64,000 nt of DNA. It comes from Acarospora socialis (taxonomy: Eukaryota > Ascomycota > Lecanoromycetes > Acarosporales > Acarosporaceae). Both the position numbers and the translations under genes were made by a program. This document shows, one piece after another, positions 1 through 11,500 of this stretch; positions within the stretch are counted from its first letter, which is position 1, and each line of letters opens with the position of its first letter. The stretch lies in contig JAMYGW020000010.1 of assembly GCA_025617375.2 (NCBI GenBank), forward strand, positions 434,001 to 498,000. The letters run 5' to 3'. The notes under the pieces are model-generated. The model worked only from the letters and a program-made list of their open reading frames with translations, made no database searches and was not told the DNA's origin.

Positions 1-963
1 AAGGTGACTTAGACGTGGATGCTGTTGGGTTGTATTGGGTCGGTGGGTGAACTCAATGGCCAAGCACCTTCGCCTGGGTGTATGATATGTCCGGAAGACC
101 CCATCCTTAGCAAACTTGGGCGTCCATTGATTTCGCAGTGAAGGTGGACGCGCAAATGACGAACGCAGCTGGAAACGAGCAGACACGGCCGCGAAGCGCG
201 GGAAGCATGATGGCTGTATCATTGTAGCTGGACCCTATCTGACAGAGAGTTGCCCATGGGAGGTATGGGAACGGTCAATTCGTTCTGCGCAGGTGGAAAT
301 CAGTCAACAAGCATGCAACTGCTACTGCACATCAACTTGGGCGGCGAAGATACGGTATGGTCAGGTTCTAGGTGAAATTTGTAGGTGACTTGGAGATGCG
401 GCACTAACAAAATAAACATTGACGTAACGATACCTTATATACGATCATTGATAGACAGGAACGGGTCGCTTCACAATCTCGTCGATCGTCCCTGCTACAT
501 ACATATTGAGCAATCCATTTACGAAGCCGATCGACTCTCCATAGCACTGGTACAAAATCCTTCATGGCACATAAGATTGCATGTTAAGCAGATGGTTACC
601 TATGTACATTGCCTTATTAAAGCTATCAGATCTTTCGCTACAAAACGGATCAGAGGAGCAATCCGACACGTAGCAGCCTATGCGTCGCAAAGGCAAAGAG
701 GAATATTTTCATACTCCTTAGGGTAGATACCTCCCATAATTCCAATAACCAGGAGCGATCCATCCTGTTTTGATGCCAGACTTTGGGACAAGCTCCAACA
801 GCGCCACGCTAACTGCAGAATATGCGGTCTCAACTCCAAACACCGTGGTACAACCGTAAGAAACGACCAGGCTTAACCTAAGGTCAACTAGGCATATCTC
901 TTCTCAGTACCAGCCTCTCCCCAGACTGGCTGCACGGTTAATCCTCCCAACGACACGTGATCA
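1..963. other. Intergenic, nothing recognised
   Basis: I see no gene, RNA or repeat here. A 113-codon open frame at 385-726 (+) has no recognisable family, signal peptide or plausible splice extension and is treated as chance. Confidence 0.5.
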
Positions 964-3900
964 TCAACGTCCTCTCTGCTTCTTAGGTGTCTCACTTCCA
1001 TTGGCCCTCGTATTCTTCCTCTTTGGCATACTGGACTCCTGACCTGGGAACCTCTGCGACACTCCGTCGTACGCAGGACTGGGTGAATGGAACCGTCCCG
1101 GATCCTCACCAGCATCACCGTCGGGAACCCTGATCTCATCATCGATAGCTAGACGCTCGAGGAACTCCTTACATCGACGCATCATGGCATCACGGCTTGA
1201 AAGACCAGTCATAATCTCCGAGATCTCCCCCCAGAGCCAGTCGCCCGTAATGCTGTTCACTCTGCTTGGTGCCTTGTTGAGATCTTTGATAATGTGTTTG
1301 CCCTTGCTTTCACGGCGTTGTTGGCCGGGGCCGAGACCGAAAGCACGCTGAAGGAACGTTTTTGCTCCCATCAACATTGATAGAATTACCGACGCAGATG
1401 CAAGCTGCTTTAGCCGTCCGAGACCAATCGTTTCATTTTGCAGCGTTGTCGAGTCCGCTAACTGTCCGATTTTGATTCCATTGGAGTCTGTTTCTACCTT
1501 GAACAATTCAGCCTCAATGGCATGTGCAACACCTGCCCCAGTTCCAGTGATGACATGTTCCATGCAAGAAATGGTGTGTAATAGCTCGTCGACCCGCCCG
1601 TACTCGAAGAATGCTAGATTCTCGACTATAAACCTGGCAAACTCTACCTGCGCCGGTGGTTCGGCAGAGACATCCAGCTTGTTGAGATCAAAATCGACTT
1701 TGGCGCACAGATTTTTGAGAAACTTCTTTTGAAATTTGCCCTTGCCTATCCTGATAACCTCAAATAACGAGTGAAGCTTCGCAACATACAGCTTCGAAGT
1801 TGCACCGCGCGGGTCTCTCACGATATCCCGCTGATAGACGAATGCCTCTTGGACTGCCTTCATGTACTCTTTCTCGAAGAAGGTCTCGTACTGTTGGTGC
1901 AGTCTGCGATATTCTTTGAAAGCGGTGTCTGCAATCAATCTGTTGTTTGACGTCCCAAGGGCTACAAGAGCTAGACCACACTCTTTCGGGTGAGTTACTC
2001 CTTGGCGGCTGATAGAAGCAAGAACCTCGGTTGCAGCTAATGCATAGGCATCTTGGCTGGCTAATGCGGTTCGAAGGATATACTTCAGGAACACATGCGC
2101 AATTGTGCCAGCTGCACTTTCACTATCGCCAGAACCCATTGCTTGTTGCAGTCTTTGTAAGTCAGAGTCGGGCTCGCTTGGCTCTGCGGTATCAGCTTTC
2201 CGCTCCCACCGTCGCTCTTGACGGATGAAGAAGTCTCTAAAGTTCAAGAGCACGATATTCTGGAACTCAGCGTCGCCTTCATCAAAGACATCCAGCAAGG
2301 CGGTCTCGGTTTGCTTTTCTCTCAAGTGCTGTGGCCATGTCTGGCATATTAATCCGATGCTTCCCAGCGCCATGGCACGCATGTCACGCGGCTGCTGTCG
2401 TTTCGCGTAGGGTGTAATAAGCTCGACCATGAGGCCTGAAACCGAGCGACCCCTCCACCACGGGAATTTCTCCCGGAAAGCCTCATGCTCACTCTCCAGA
2501 TCCCAGTATTTGCCAATGTACCCTGCTATTCTCATATAGTTCTTAACCCTGACCAAAGCGGCTCCTGGGCCTTTACCTGCGGGCGTTCCGTCTTGCACTC
2601 GGAGGATGCCCACAGATATCGAGCAAGAAGCTCTGACCAGCTTTGCTGTGTTCTTTAGTGCATTACTGATAGTCCAGAGGCATGGCACCACTTCGTTGAG
2701 TTCCGCTTCTGCAAACTTGGCGAGGTTTTTGAGCAACGCGGTTTGGATATCGCCAAGGAAACTGCCTAGGGTAAAACAGATATGCGGCAGTACATATCGA
2801 AAGATCACAACAACAGCTCTGAAGAGAAGAAGGTCATCGGCGTTGGAAAGGTGTCCCACATACGGTTGGAGGTGTTGAAGTTGCTCTGCGGTGAAGAGCT
2901 TGGCATTAGCTTTAGCAAATACAGTCAGAGTGTCGAGAATATGCTGCTGTCCAAGACTTTGCGGCAATTCTTCTTGGTGAAGGAGACCGTCGAACATCGC
3001 CGCGACCATTGCCTTGCAAACTCTGAAATTCGCAGGAGCACTCCTGGAGCTATTCAATAATAAACTTTGTAAGAGTGACTCCAACACTGGCACCGCTGTC
3101 GCGCTTCGCTTTATCATATGTATTATGAGCGCTACTTGCTCCTTGAGCGCGAGCTTTTCGGGGACTGTGTCGCCGCCTGCTGCAGCAACTTTGTAGAAGG
3201 GAGAAAGCCATATCTCCTCAAACATTTGCCGTGCCAGCTCGGAAACGCTCTCATCGCTATCTTTTGCCCGCTGCAACAAGCTATCAGCAATAACCGCCTT
3301 GACGTCGGTTCTTGGGTTTCGAGCATATATGTCCTTTAGTAACTTCATAGATCGTTTCCGAACACCAATGGCAGCATCGTTGGTGCAGACGAGTATAGAT
3401 TTGCACATCTCGTCCTCGAGCGCCGGCTTCATACTGACGCATTTGCCAACAAGTGTTAACGCCGAATCTCGCACCATCGAAGAGGGATCGCCAATGCACT
3501 TGAGGATGAGACGCGTAACATAGGCGCCACGATCGAGGATCGAAGGATCTTTCTCCAGCATCTGGACAACACCTCTGAGACTTCGACTGCGGACCATTAC
3601 CTGTTCGCTGCTCATCGAATCTAGAAAGATCTTCAAGATGCGCTCGAAAGCTTTACAGAAGCCCATGTTTAAGATTGTCAAGCCATATGCCAGACGAGCC
3701 TGAATGGTGGAAACAAATTCGAAGTCACTGTAGTTCGTTAGCGAGCTGTACAAATTTCTATACCATATAGGAGTCTCACTAATCCGCCTCAGGCCATGAG
3801 CAGTCCGACAACAGACTTTGTAGTTTTGGAGCGGCTCCTCCAGATCTTGCGTCGGACACGTCGTAGGCATCATTGCCATCTATGCTGCTGGACCGAGGAT

Positions 3901-6615
3901 GGTTACAGATACCGATCGCCCATTGTGTCAAGTAGTAGGCACGAGCGCTTCGAATTTGTGAATCGCCAAGGTCGCGCGTACGCAGATACTGTAGAGTCGC
4001 AGCATAGGGCCCCTCCCATCCGAACAGGTCCTGCCCGTGGAGTTTACCATCAAAGTAATCTTCCGAAAGGTGAACAAGGAAGTCACTCAATGCGGACTCG
4101 CGGTGGTCGACGGTCTTTGTAAGTTGTCGGACATACTTTGCAACATCGGATATCGCAGAGCCCATCATGCCTAGTATATCGAGTGCCATGCCCTTCGCCG
4201 GAGCTGCGCTACTGGCGGATCCTGCAATGCTGATGGTCTTAACTAGCAGACATCGAAGTAGTAATTCGGCAGCAGGCCAGTCTGTCGAGCTCAGCACATT
4301 CAGGAGATCCTCGGTGAAAATGTCCATAAGATTCCTGTAAGGCTGATCTCCAGTCTTGGGAGACCTAAGCGCTCTTTGGATGAAAAATGTGATGATGTAA
4401 TCGGCAATGATGGAAGCGCTTTCGTATAGGGGCTGTGCTATGGCGGCGAGACTTTGTACAGCAGAAACTGGACCTTGCTCGGTAGACTCTTTGGCGTCGT
4501 GCGTGGTATGTCTTGCCAATTGCGAATGGCGTTTGTTGTCGTCCTCCTCATCGTCGTCGGACGTGTTAATTTCAACGTCCGAAGCGACATCTGTTATTCG
4601 GAGCAGGTTTTTGCTACCACTGCTCTCATCCAAAGGTGCCCCACAAGTTTGTACCAGCTGCATGATGAGGGCTGAGACAAGCTGGATGTTCTTGCCATCG
4701 ATGAGCTTGAATTGCCTCGCGGTTTGCCGACTTTGCGGGAGCTTTTCCAGCGAGGTAAGGATCTCACCTACAATGCTCTGACGCTGATCGGCATATCTCG
4801 CAAATATCCTGGTGAGTACATCTGTGGCTTTTCGACGAAACGCCTCGAATTTCTGTACCCCCAGGGCTGACTCCTTGTCGGTGTGGGCGTTTTCGACAAA
4901 CACGAGCCTTATCACAAGGAACTCGACTGTAGTAACAACACTCTCGGCTACCTCAACCTTTGCCAACAATTCTGCAAGTAAACTCATAACTTTACTCGCT
5001 TGATGCAGCAGGTTGAAAAGGGGCTTTTGCTGTGATGATGCCGTGGAGAAAATATTCGAGCCAGACCCTGCGCTTCGAGCCTCCACAACGGGGACTATGC
5101 AGGAATCAATGACAGTCTTCAGAACATTGAGGACATTTTGTAGTAAATCTTCCGAGTACAGCTGCTTTTCTTCACGTCCGCCGACCATGATCCTGAGCAA
5201 CGTCCTGGCAGACTTCAACCCCCCCCCAGCAACTCCTAGGCGTCGAAGCCAATCTTCAACCTCACCATCACTCCCGTCAGACTCAAGCGCGAGATCCGTT
5301 GATTCGGCTGAGCTCATGGGTGTTTCACACAGTTTCTGCAGACGTACCAGATCATCCAGAGGCAGTTCTGCGAACCTCCTCGAAGAGATGACCTGCTGTA
5401 AGGACGCTTCAAGTTTACTATGAACCCAGGGCGCTAGTGTCGCTTCGTTGCGCCGGTCAGAGACATCTCCAGCAACGAAGTACTTGGCGGCTTCTTTCGG
5501 AATCACCCCAGAAGTATCTGGTTGCAATTGGTCTTCTGCTTCAAAGATGTCTCCAATCAAATTTTGTAGGTTCCTCAGGCATTCGTCGGACATGTGCTTC
5601 TGGTTATCGACTCGTACTGTCACTTCGACATCTCCTGTAAACTCCACATACTTCCGCTTGCGAGACGTGTTATCGATATCCTTGATCTTCCGTTTTGTAG
5701 AGTTTGCATCGGGAAAGGATATGTATTCCGACTGGTCGAACGAAAGCGGTGGCAGATGTATAGCAACTACAGGTGAAGAGAGCTGCTGCTGTTGGCTGCC
5801 ACTTCCCGCGTCGATAGCTTTATTGCTCTCGTAAGCTCGCTCATTTTGCGCTATGCGCTGAGACTTGGCCGAAGCTGGGGAAAGCGCTGTCGATGTGTGC
5901 TTGGGCGTATGCAAGTCCTTGATAGAGTTCGAACCCGGCGTGTCAGGCGTCGGATCTATGAAGAAATGTCGTTAGTGACCTAGAGCAGTCACAGATCGTC
6001 TGTAGACTTACAACGATAGGCAACATCTGTGGAGTCAAATACCATTTTGGCGAATGGACTCAAGTGAGGAACAGAAGTATGGTTTTTGACGGAAGTTGAA
6101 CCTGCAGGATCATGTCGGCCCAGATCGCTACGTCCAGGCGAGTTCTTGAATTTACTACTCATTTCAGCGCTATGTTTTGAGTCTATGAACAACGATAACG
6201 GCTTACAACTCAGTCAACTCGGTTGGATCTAGAAGTCTCTGTATTTGTCTAACAGTTCGATCGAGCAGTTCTGGCTTGCTGTTGCGATTTAGAACTGCTC
6301 TGTCAAGGAGCTCCAACGTTTGTCTGGCCGTTTTGCGTTCTTCAGGCGCCGAGGTGATAGATGTAAACCCAGAACTGATGGCAGGTAGAGGTATAATATC
6401 TAAGAGATATAAGTAAAGCAGCTAGGTAGACATGCAGGCCTGGCCAGGAGGGATATGGTCTCACCAGGGTTATGGGGAACGATTGAAGATAGCGAAGAGT
6501 ACTGCAACGCTTCATCTACCGTCAGCGACCGTACCTGTCGATGCTCGATACCGTTTCGTTGCACAGAAGCCATGGCGGTACGCTGCGGCTGGGAACGCTG
6601 CTGCTGCTGCTGCAT
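964..6615 (-). CDS. SCC2: Cohesin loader subunit Scc2/Mis4/NIPBL
   Basis: This is the large HEAT-repeat subunit that, with Scc4, loads cohesin onto chromatin. Five exons join in phase: 6465-6615, 6207-6399, 6012-6169, 3860-5955 and 964-3774, giving 1802 residues, a normal size for fungal Scc2. The N-terminus carries 'TVDEALQYSSLSSIVP' followed across an intron by 'DIIPLPAISSGF', a block typical of fungal Scc2. The second half has the HEAT block with 'VRSRSLRGVVQMLEKDPSIL', and the end is a basic tail (KRKNTRANGS...KKQRGR). The frame stays open upstream to 6993, so the start is uncertain; ATGs at 6615 and 6573 are both plausible. The third intron toward the 5' end is only 37 nt (6170-6206), and the last (3775-3859) lies where two frames overlap. 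Identity is confident; the first exon is less so. Confidence 0.9.
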
Positions 6616-6998
6616 TTTCCACGGTGGAATGCCTCGATTGTCCGAGGCTGGGGTGAGGAATGTAGTGGAGGGGTGCTCGAACGGAACCATATTCCAATCT
6701 TTGCATGACGTGACCAGAGATTCATGAAAAACCTTCCACCGTGCAATTACATGGAGAGGCAACAGCAAAAGTATTGTCCATTGCCCTTCGCATGATGTTC
6801 TGGCAGCTGTTCGAGCCTGGCTGGTCACGACGCTAAGCCTTGCAGTCAAATGACGTGCAGCATCGCTGGAGATCTTCCCGATTAGCGGGGCGCACTGACC
6901 AACTTCACTGAAATGATTTCGAACGTCTGCTTTAACTGACTCGCTCACAAATACAAGTACTCCATACCTTGATATCGACGACTGAACGGACATTCTTC
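6616..6998. promoter_or_regulatory. Divergent SCC2/RPA12 promoter region
   Basis: A 383-bp gap lies between the putative SCC2 start and the RPA12 start on opposite strands. No clear TATA box or repeated motif was seen. Part of it may be SCC2 5' leader or coding sequence, because the SCC2 frame stays open through it. Confidence 0.4.
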
Positions 6999-7502
6999 AT
7001 GGCTGCGATCGGGACACTGGTCTTTTGTACCGATTGTGGAAATTTGCTTGATGGATCCTCAGGAGACAACAAGGCTGTCCTTACCTGCGATGTCTGCGGA
7101 ACGCTGAACAAAGGTCAGTAAGCCCATTGACAGCGCTTTGGCCCGGGTTGCTATACCTAGCGTGCTGGAGCTCACTTCAAAATCACAGACACCTCATCGA
7201 AGACTGTCACTACAAAATCCAAGCCTACGGCTTTCCCCTCAGCGCTGCGGTCCAAACGGTCGGCGGTCCAAACACTCACTGCGGCCGACGTTCAGACGGA
7301 CGCCACGATAAAGCAGACTTGCCCGGAGTGTGGGAGGGAGGAGATGAGGTACTACACACTGCAGCTAAGGAGCGCAGACGAAGGGAGCACGGTGTTCTAC
7401 ACTTGCGAATGTGGTTACAAGTATGTCCCCGCTTGCCTTCAACATGAGATATCTTGACAGGGCTAATCCTTGTCACTCTAAAGATTTAGCACCAATAACT
7501 GA
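6999..7502 (+). CDS. RPA12: RNA polymerase I subunit A12.2 (Rpa12)
   Basis: This small zinc-ribbon subunit of RNA polymerase I has a TFIIS-like role in transcript cleavage and termination of rRNA synthesis. Exons 6999-7113, 7189-7420 and 7484-7502 join to 121 residues, the usual length. The N-terminal ribbon shows CTDC...CDVC. The C-terminal ribbon shows CPEC...CECG with the acidic 'RSADEGSTVFYTC' hairpin that reaches into the active site. The last exon encodes only the end of 'GYKFSTNN'. The gene is divergent from SCC2 and convergent with LIA1. Confidence 0.95.
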
Positions 7503-7651
7503 GACCAAAACCGGATACCAAACGACCACTCATCTAGAACTACACTACACTGCGATGGTGCATCACAGAAACCACCCTGCGCCATCGGACCTCCACGCAG
7601 TGAAGTCTTCAACTTCCCACTCCTATACACCGTTGAGAGTCACGGTTGAGA

Positions 7652-8747
7652 TCATGCATTTGCGGCCGCTAATGGTAACACCTCTGGAATCTCGGGCAAC
7701 ATTGCATACTCCGTCTCGCCGTTCTTTTCAAATTCCGCCATGTCTAGCGCCACGATAACGCTCTCTCGCACCACTTGCTCTGGGTCATCTAGGAATCTGC
7801 GCAGTATATCCTCAACCCCGTCCTCGCTACCCAGGCTCCCAAGAGCCTCGGCAGCTTCATGCCGTACCATACTTTCCTCGTCCTTGTTACTTAATGAGGC
7901 AACCAAGCTGGGTATTGATGCTGGATGTGAGAGTTGTCCGAAGACGAAAGCGACTTCGTGGCGAAAGAGCGCAGAGCGGTCATTTAAGCCCTGTGCGAGG
8001 GCTTCGACGGCAGGTACTGCTGTGGGTAGATCGGGAGGCGATGAGAGGTCGCGGAGGGCGAACATGGCACGGTAGCGGTGGAAAAGAGGGATGCTGGTAT
8101 CCAGTAATGTTTTCTGCAGTTCCGGTATCGACGGCTTCTGAGCTGTTTGTGGTAATGGCGGTGCTGGGTCTATCGAAGAAAAGTCGCTGTGTTCAAACAA
8201 TCAGTACAAACTCGGCGCATGGGTTCTAATATTCGATTGCCAACCTCTGCCGTAAGATTTCCCGCTTTCTCTGCTCCGAATTCTCCCACTCTATCCTCTC
8301 CACGGCAATATCGCACGTCTCCCTAACGACCTCGACTTCCGCCTCATCGTCCCTCAGTGACCGTAATACTTCCAAGTTATCCATGTCACCCAGAGCGCCT
8401 AGCGCTTCGGCGGCCTCGTGCCGACACATCGAGTCCTCGCCCTTGTCCTCCAGCACGCGCCGTAAGAACGGCACCGCGGCCATATTCCTCGTCTGACCGA
8501 GGCAGTAGGCAAGTTCATGCTTCAGCAATGCGGACGTCGAGATGAAAGCGGCGGCGATGGCTTCGATTGCTGGGATTGTTTGTTCCGTAGGCGGGCTCAG
8601 GCACGCCAGGTGCTTCAGGGAGAAGAGGGCGCGGAAACGGAGGGCAAGAGAGTTTGATTCGTTGGTGAGGGTCTTGCGCAGTCCGACGACGACAATGTCC
8701 TCTCCTGTCGTCCCTTTGATCTCCCCATCTGTAGCTGGCGGGGCCAT
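7652..8747 (-). CDS. LIA1: Deoxyhypusine hydroxylase (HEAT-repeat di-iron enzyme)
   Basis: The enzyme hydroxylates deoxyhypusine in eIF5A, the last step of hypusine formation. Exons 8245-8747 and 7652-8186, split by a 58-nt intron (8187-8244), give 345 residues. The protein is two similar halves of HEAT repeats. Each half has the iron-binding His-Glu pairs: '[10 protein letters not shown]' and '[13 protein letters not shown]' in the first half, '[10 protein letters not shown]' and '[13 protein letters not shown]' in the second. All four HE motifs are present, so it should be active. The start is the ATG of 'MAPPATDGE'; the open frame upstream has no other ATG. Confidence 0.95.
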
Positions 8748-9000
8748 TTCGGAAACGGTACCCAAGATCGTCGTTGTTAATGTATATGCAGATTTTTTGT
8801 CGTAGATATATATGCAGACTCTACGAGTAAGGGAAAGGTTTGGTGGGGGCGGTTGGTGGGGCGCAGTGGTCTGTGCTTAGGCCTTGGTGTACAACGCTCG
8901 AGGTCGTAAGGCTGACACTCATCTTCCCCAGAAACATCCTCCTCCTAGGTACTGTTCTCAAATAGTATTACGTTGCTTTCTCCAAGACACTCTCCACAAT
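8748..9000. promoter_or_regulatory. Divergent LIA1/DIM1 promoter region
   Basis: A 253-bp intergenic region lies between two divergent genes. Short 'atatat' stretches near 8780-8815 could act as TATA-like elements for LIA1; nothing else stands out. Confidence 0.35.
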
Positions 9001-9539
9001 ATGGGATCTGTTGTACTTCCTCATCTCGTCACAGGCTGGCATGTTGACCAAGCCATCATGTCCGAAGAAGAGCGCCTTGTCGTGATCCGCTTCGGACGTG
9101 ACTGGGACCCCGACTGCATGCGGCAGGACGAGGTTCTCTACCGTCGGTATTCCTTATACCCTGTCTCTCATACCGTGCCTGACCTCTGATGTAGGTATCG
9201 CCGACCGCGTGAAGAACTTTGCGGTCATCTACGTCTGCGATCTCGACCAAGTGCCGGACTTCAAGCAGATGTACGAACTCTACGACCCGGTGACGCTTAT
9301 GTTCTTCTTCCGCAACAAGCATATGATGTGCGATTTCGGGACGGGGAATAATAACAAACTCAACTGGGTGCTGGAGGATAAGCAGGAGTTGATCGATATC
9401 ATCGAGACGATCTATCGGGGGGCCAAAAAGGGGAGAGGTCTGGTGGTCAGTCCGAAGGGTAAACATCTCCCTGGATTACCGCTGGCTGCTTTTCAAACTG
9501 ACCTAAATCGCAGATTACTCTACGAGATATCGCTACTAG
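9001..9539 (+). CDS. DIM1: U5/U4-U6.U5 snRNP thioredoxin-fold protein Dim1/Dib1
   Basis: This is a conserved splicing factor of the U4/U6.U5 tri-snRNP with a thioredoxin fold and no redox active site. Exons 9001-9142, 9195-9458 and 9514-9539 give 143 residues, almost identical in length to S. pombe Dim1. Diagnostic stretches are 'GWHVDQAIMSEEERLVVIRF', 'YELYDPVTLMFFFRNKHMM', 'GTGNNNKLNW' and the terminal 'DYSTRYRY' encoded by the last small exon. The introns are 52 and 55 nt. Confidence 0.97.
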
Positions 9540-10890
9540 ATTTCATATTGATGGAAGATGCTAGCTTCAGCAAAGAAGCGGAGCGTTGTTGCTTGGGAGA
9601 TGACATGGTAACGGCGTCAAGGGTGTTGTTACCGTCAAGCAAATAGTACCCAAGGTTGATCTGTGGTCGAAGCCAGAATTGCAAAGGGTTGGTCTCACGT
9701 GCGAGAACTCTTGTCGATCGTTGCAGTGCTAATAAAGATGTCCTATGAAAAGCTTAGATGAGGCGCAGCGGATATGCTTAGATTGTCTACATGTATGTTC
9801 TGTTAACGAGATAAACGAATGCAGTTGCGGCGACGTTCTTGTTGTAAAGTGTGTTCTCTATTTGCCTGATTAGGTACTGTAGTCTGTTGAGTAAGCATCT
9901 CACTGGCGAGTGTACAGTCGCACCTAGTCCTAGGGCTCCAACGACAGACCAACAAGGCGTGCAGAAGATCTTCCGCACTACTTACACTACGTGTTGTCGC
10001 GGTAGCACACTCTGGACGCTTCATTAGGTATGAGTCACCTTCCGTTATATAACAGAGTTTAACTCGCCATGATTGAAGCCTGGTTCTGCGATCTAACTGG
10101 CATCCTAAGCGTACCGACCCACCTTCCACACGTATGAGTCGCGGCAACGGTGGGCAAGAATTACGAGGAAAACACAAGGTTACAAGCTTGACGGGTCGTG
10201 CCTTGCATGACGTTAGTTCAGATCCGGTAGTTTCCCGCGATCTAGACTTATGGCGTGAGTTGTCACACGGGACGACCTGCTTGGCAAGAGTGGGTAGAGT
10301 ACTCGTAATTCGAGGAGACGGGAGGTTCTCGGCGTACCGTCTGCAACATAAGGCAGAATGTGTTTTGTTTGTACAAAGTCCGTAACGTAGGTATGTTTCC
10401 TCGGTATGGTTTCTATGGGAATTTGAGTCATGCCTTCGAGCTCTCGTTTTTGATACTCTATAGCGTATAATCCTACTGTTGATCAAGGCAGGCAGTGATG
10501 AATTAAAGGTCGTAAACCCCCAGGGTAATCCGGATACGAAAGCCAGCCCGTAGTCATGCTGACTACCTTATGTGCCGTCTTCACTCGAAGCAACTCATAA
10601 CCTTCTGCTGCCAAGGTATGATTAGACTCTGATTCGCTTTCGTAATGCATTTCGAAAGACCAGAACACATAAAACCCTTCGAACGGCCAATGATATTAGG
10701 AACGGCCCGCTTGTGGTTGTCCTGTCAGGCCTTGGCGCGGCGCCACATGAGGGTCGAATACGGGCTTTCTCGGCCATTGCCCTTGACATAGGCGGGCTTT
10801 GAGAAGTATATATGTCAAGCGTAGAATTGGGAGTCTGGAGGTCTGCCCTCAAGTGTGAAATCGCTCGTGAACACTTAAAACTCCGCCGTC
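9540..10890. other. Intergenic, 1.35 kb
   Basis: No gene was recognised. A long open frame on the minus strand (9803-10486) has no family resemblance and looks like chance. A TATATAT element at 10807-10813 lies 78 bp before the next start codon and is a plausible TATA box for the Cys-rich gene. Confidence 0.5.
10807..10813 (+). promoter_or_regulatory. TATA-like element of Cys-rich secreted gene A
   Basis: TATATAT lies 78 bp upstream of the ATG at 10891. The placement suits a fungal TATA box; no experimental support. Confidence 0.4.
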
Positions 10891-11281
10891 ATGTATTTTC
10901 CAACTCGCCTCCCAGCTTTGACAGCTGTGCTGCTTTTGCCGTACGAGTGTCCTTCTACCCAGATCCCCATATACCTTCCTTCACCAGCTTTTCTAATGTG
11001 AATGGTCCACCAGTCTCCTAGCCACCTCAACTCAGGTCGAAGCGCAGAAATATGGCTCGTGCCCCACCGTCACAGTGTCGAGCAGGCCGACAACGTGCAC
11101 GCCTTTCACGACGGTCTGCTTCGAGCCGCAATGTCTGCTCTTGGGGACTACGACGACGACGGTGCCGTGCAACTGTCCCGTGACAGCCAAGACGGTGACG
11201 ACGGCTTTGCGTTGCCAGACCGCTTGTCCCCCAGGGTCCTGCGCGACGATTACTTCGACGGTCACGGCATGTCCGAAATGA
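10891..11281 (+). CDS. Small secreted Cys-rich protein A
   Basis: Two exons (10891-10940 and 11014-11281; 73-nt intron with a CTAAT branch site) encode 105 residues. Splicing builds a signal peptide: 'MYFPTRLPALTAVLLLP' joins 'LLATSTQVEA', with likely cleavage before QKYGSC. The mature part, about 78 residues, is Thr-rich with ten cysteines, including 'CTPFTTVCFEPQC', 'TTTTTVPCNC', 'CQTACPPGSC' and a final Cys two residues from the end. It is clearly related to the Cys-rich protein at 15565-16091. I do not recognise a named family. A secreted structural or effector-like role is possible but unproven. Confidence 0.75.
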
Positions 11282-11500
11282 TGGCTTGGAGGACAGGGAA
11301 GTAAAAGCGGACGCTGAAGGGATGAGGGAGCTGACAGAGATAAGATGATGGATGTCTATAAAACAAAATGTGTAGTAGCGTGTTCGGAGAAATAATAGAG
11401 AAACTGGAATCATATGCTGGGTATCAATTCCCTACTACCACCGATGCAGTACTGAATGTGCGATGCCAGCGATGTTGAAATACGACTAAACAGAGACCGG

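Noticed and set aside
385-726. 113-codon plus-strand frame near the window start
   Set aside because: No recognisable family and no splice extension; treated as chance.
6616-6993. N-terminal extension of SCC2 to 6993
   Set aside because: Sequence before 'MQQQQQ' has no fungal Scc2 character and would nearly abut the RPA12 start; kept as unresolved leader.
9803-10486. 227-codon minus-strand frame in the gap after DIM1
   Set aside because: Composition looks random (Arg/Ser/Cys rich), with no motif, membrane segment or signal peptide and no good start context.
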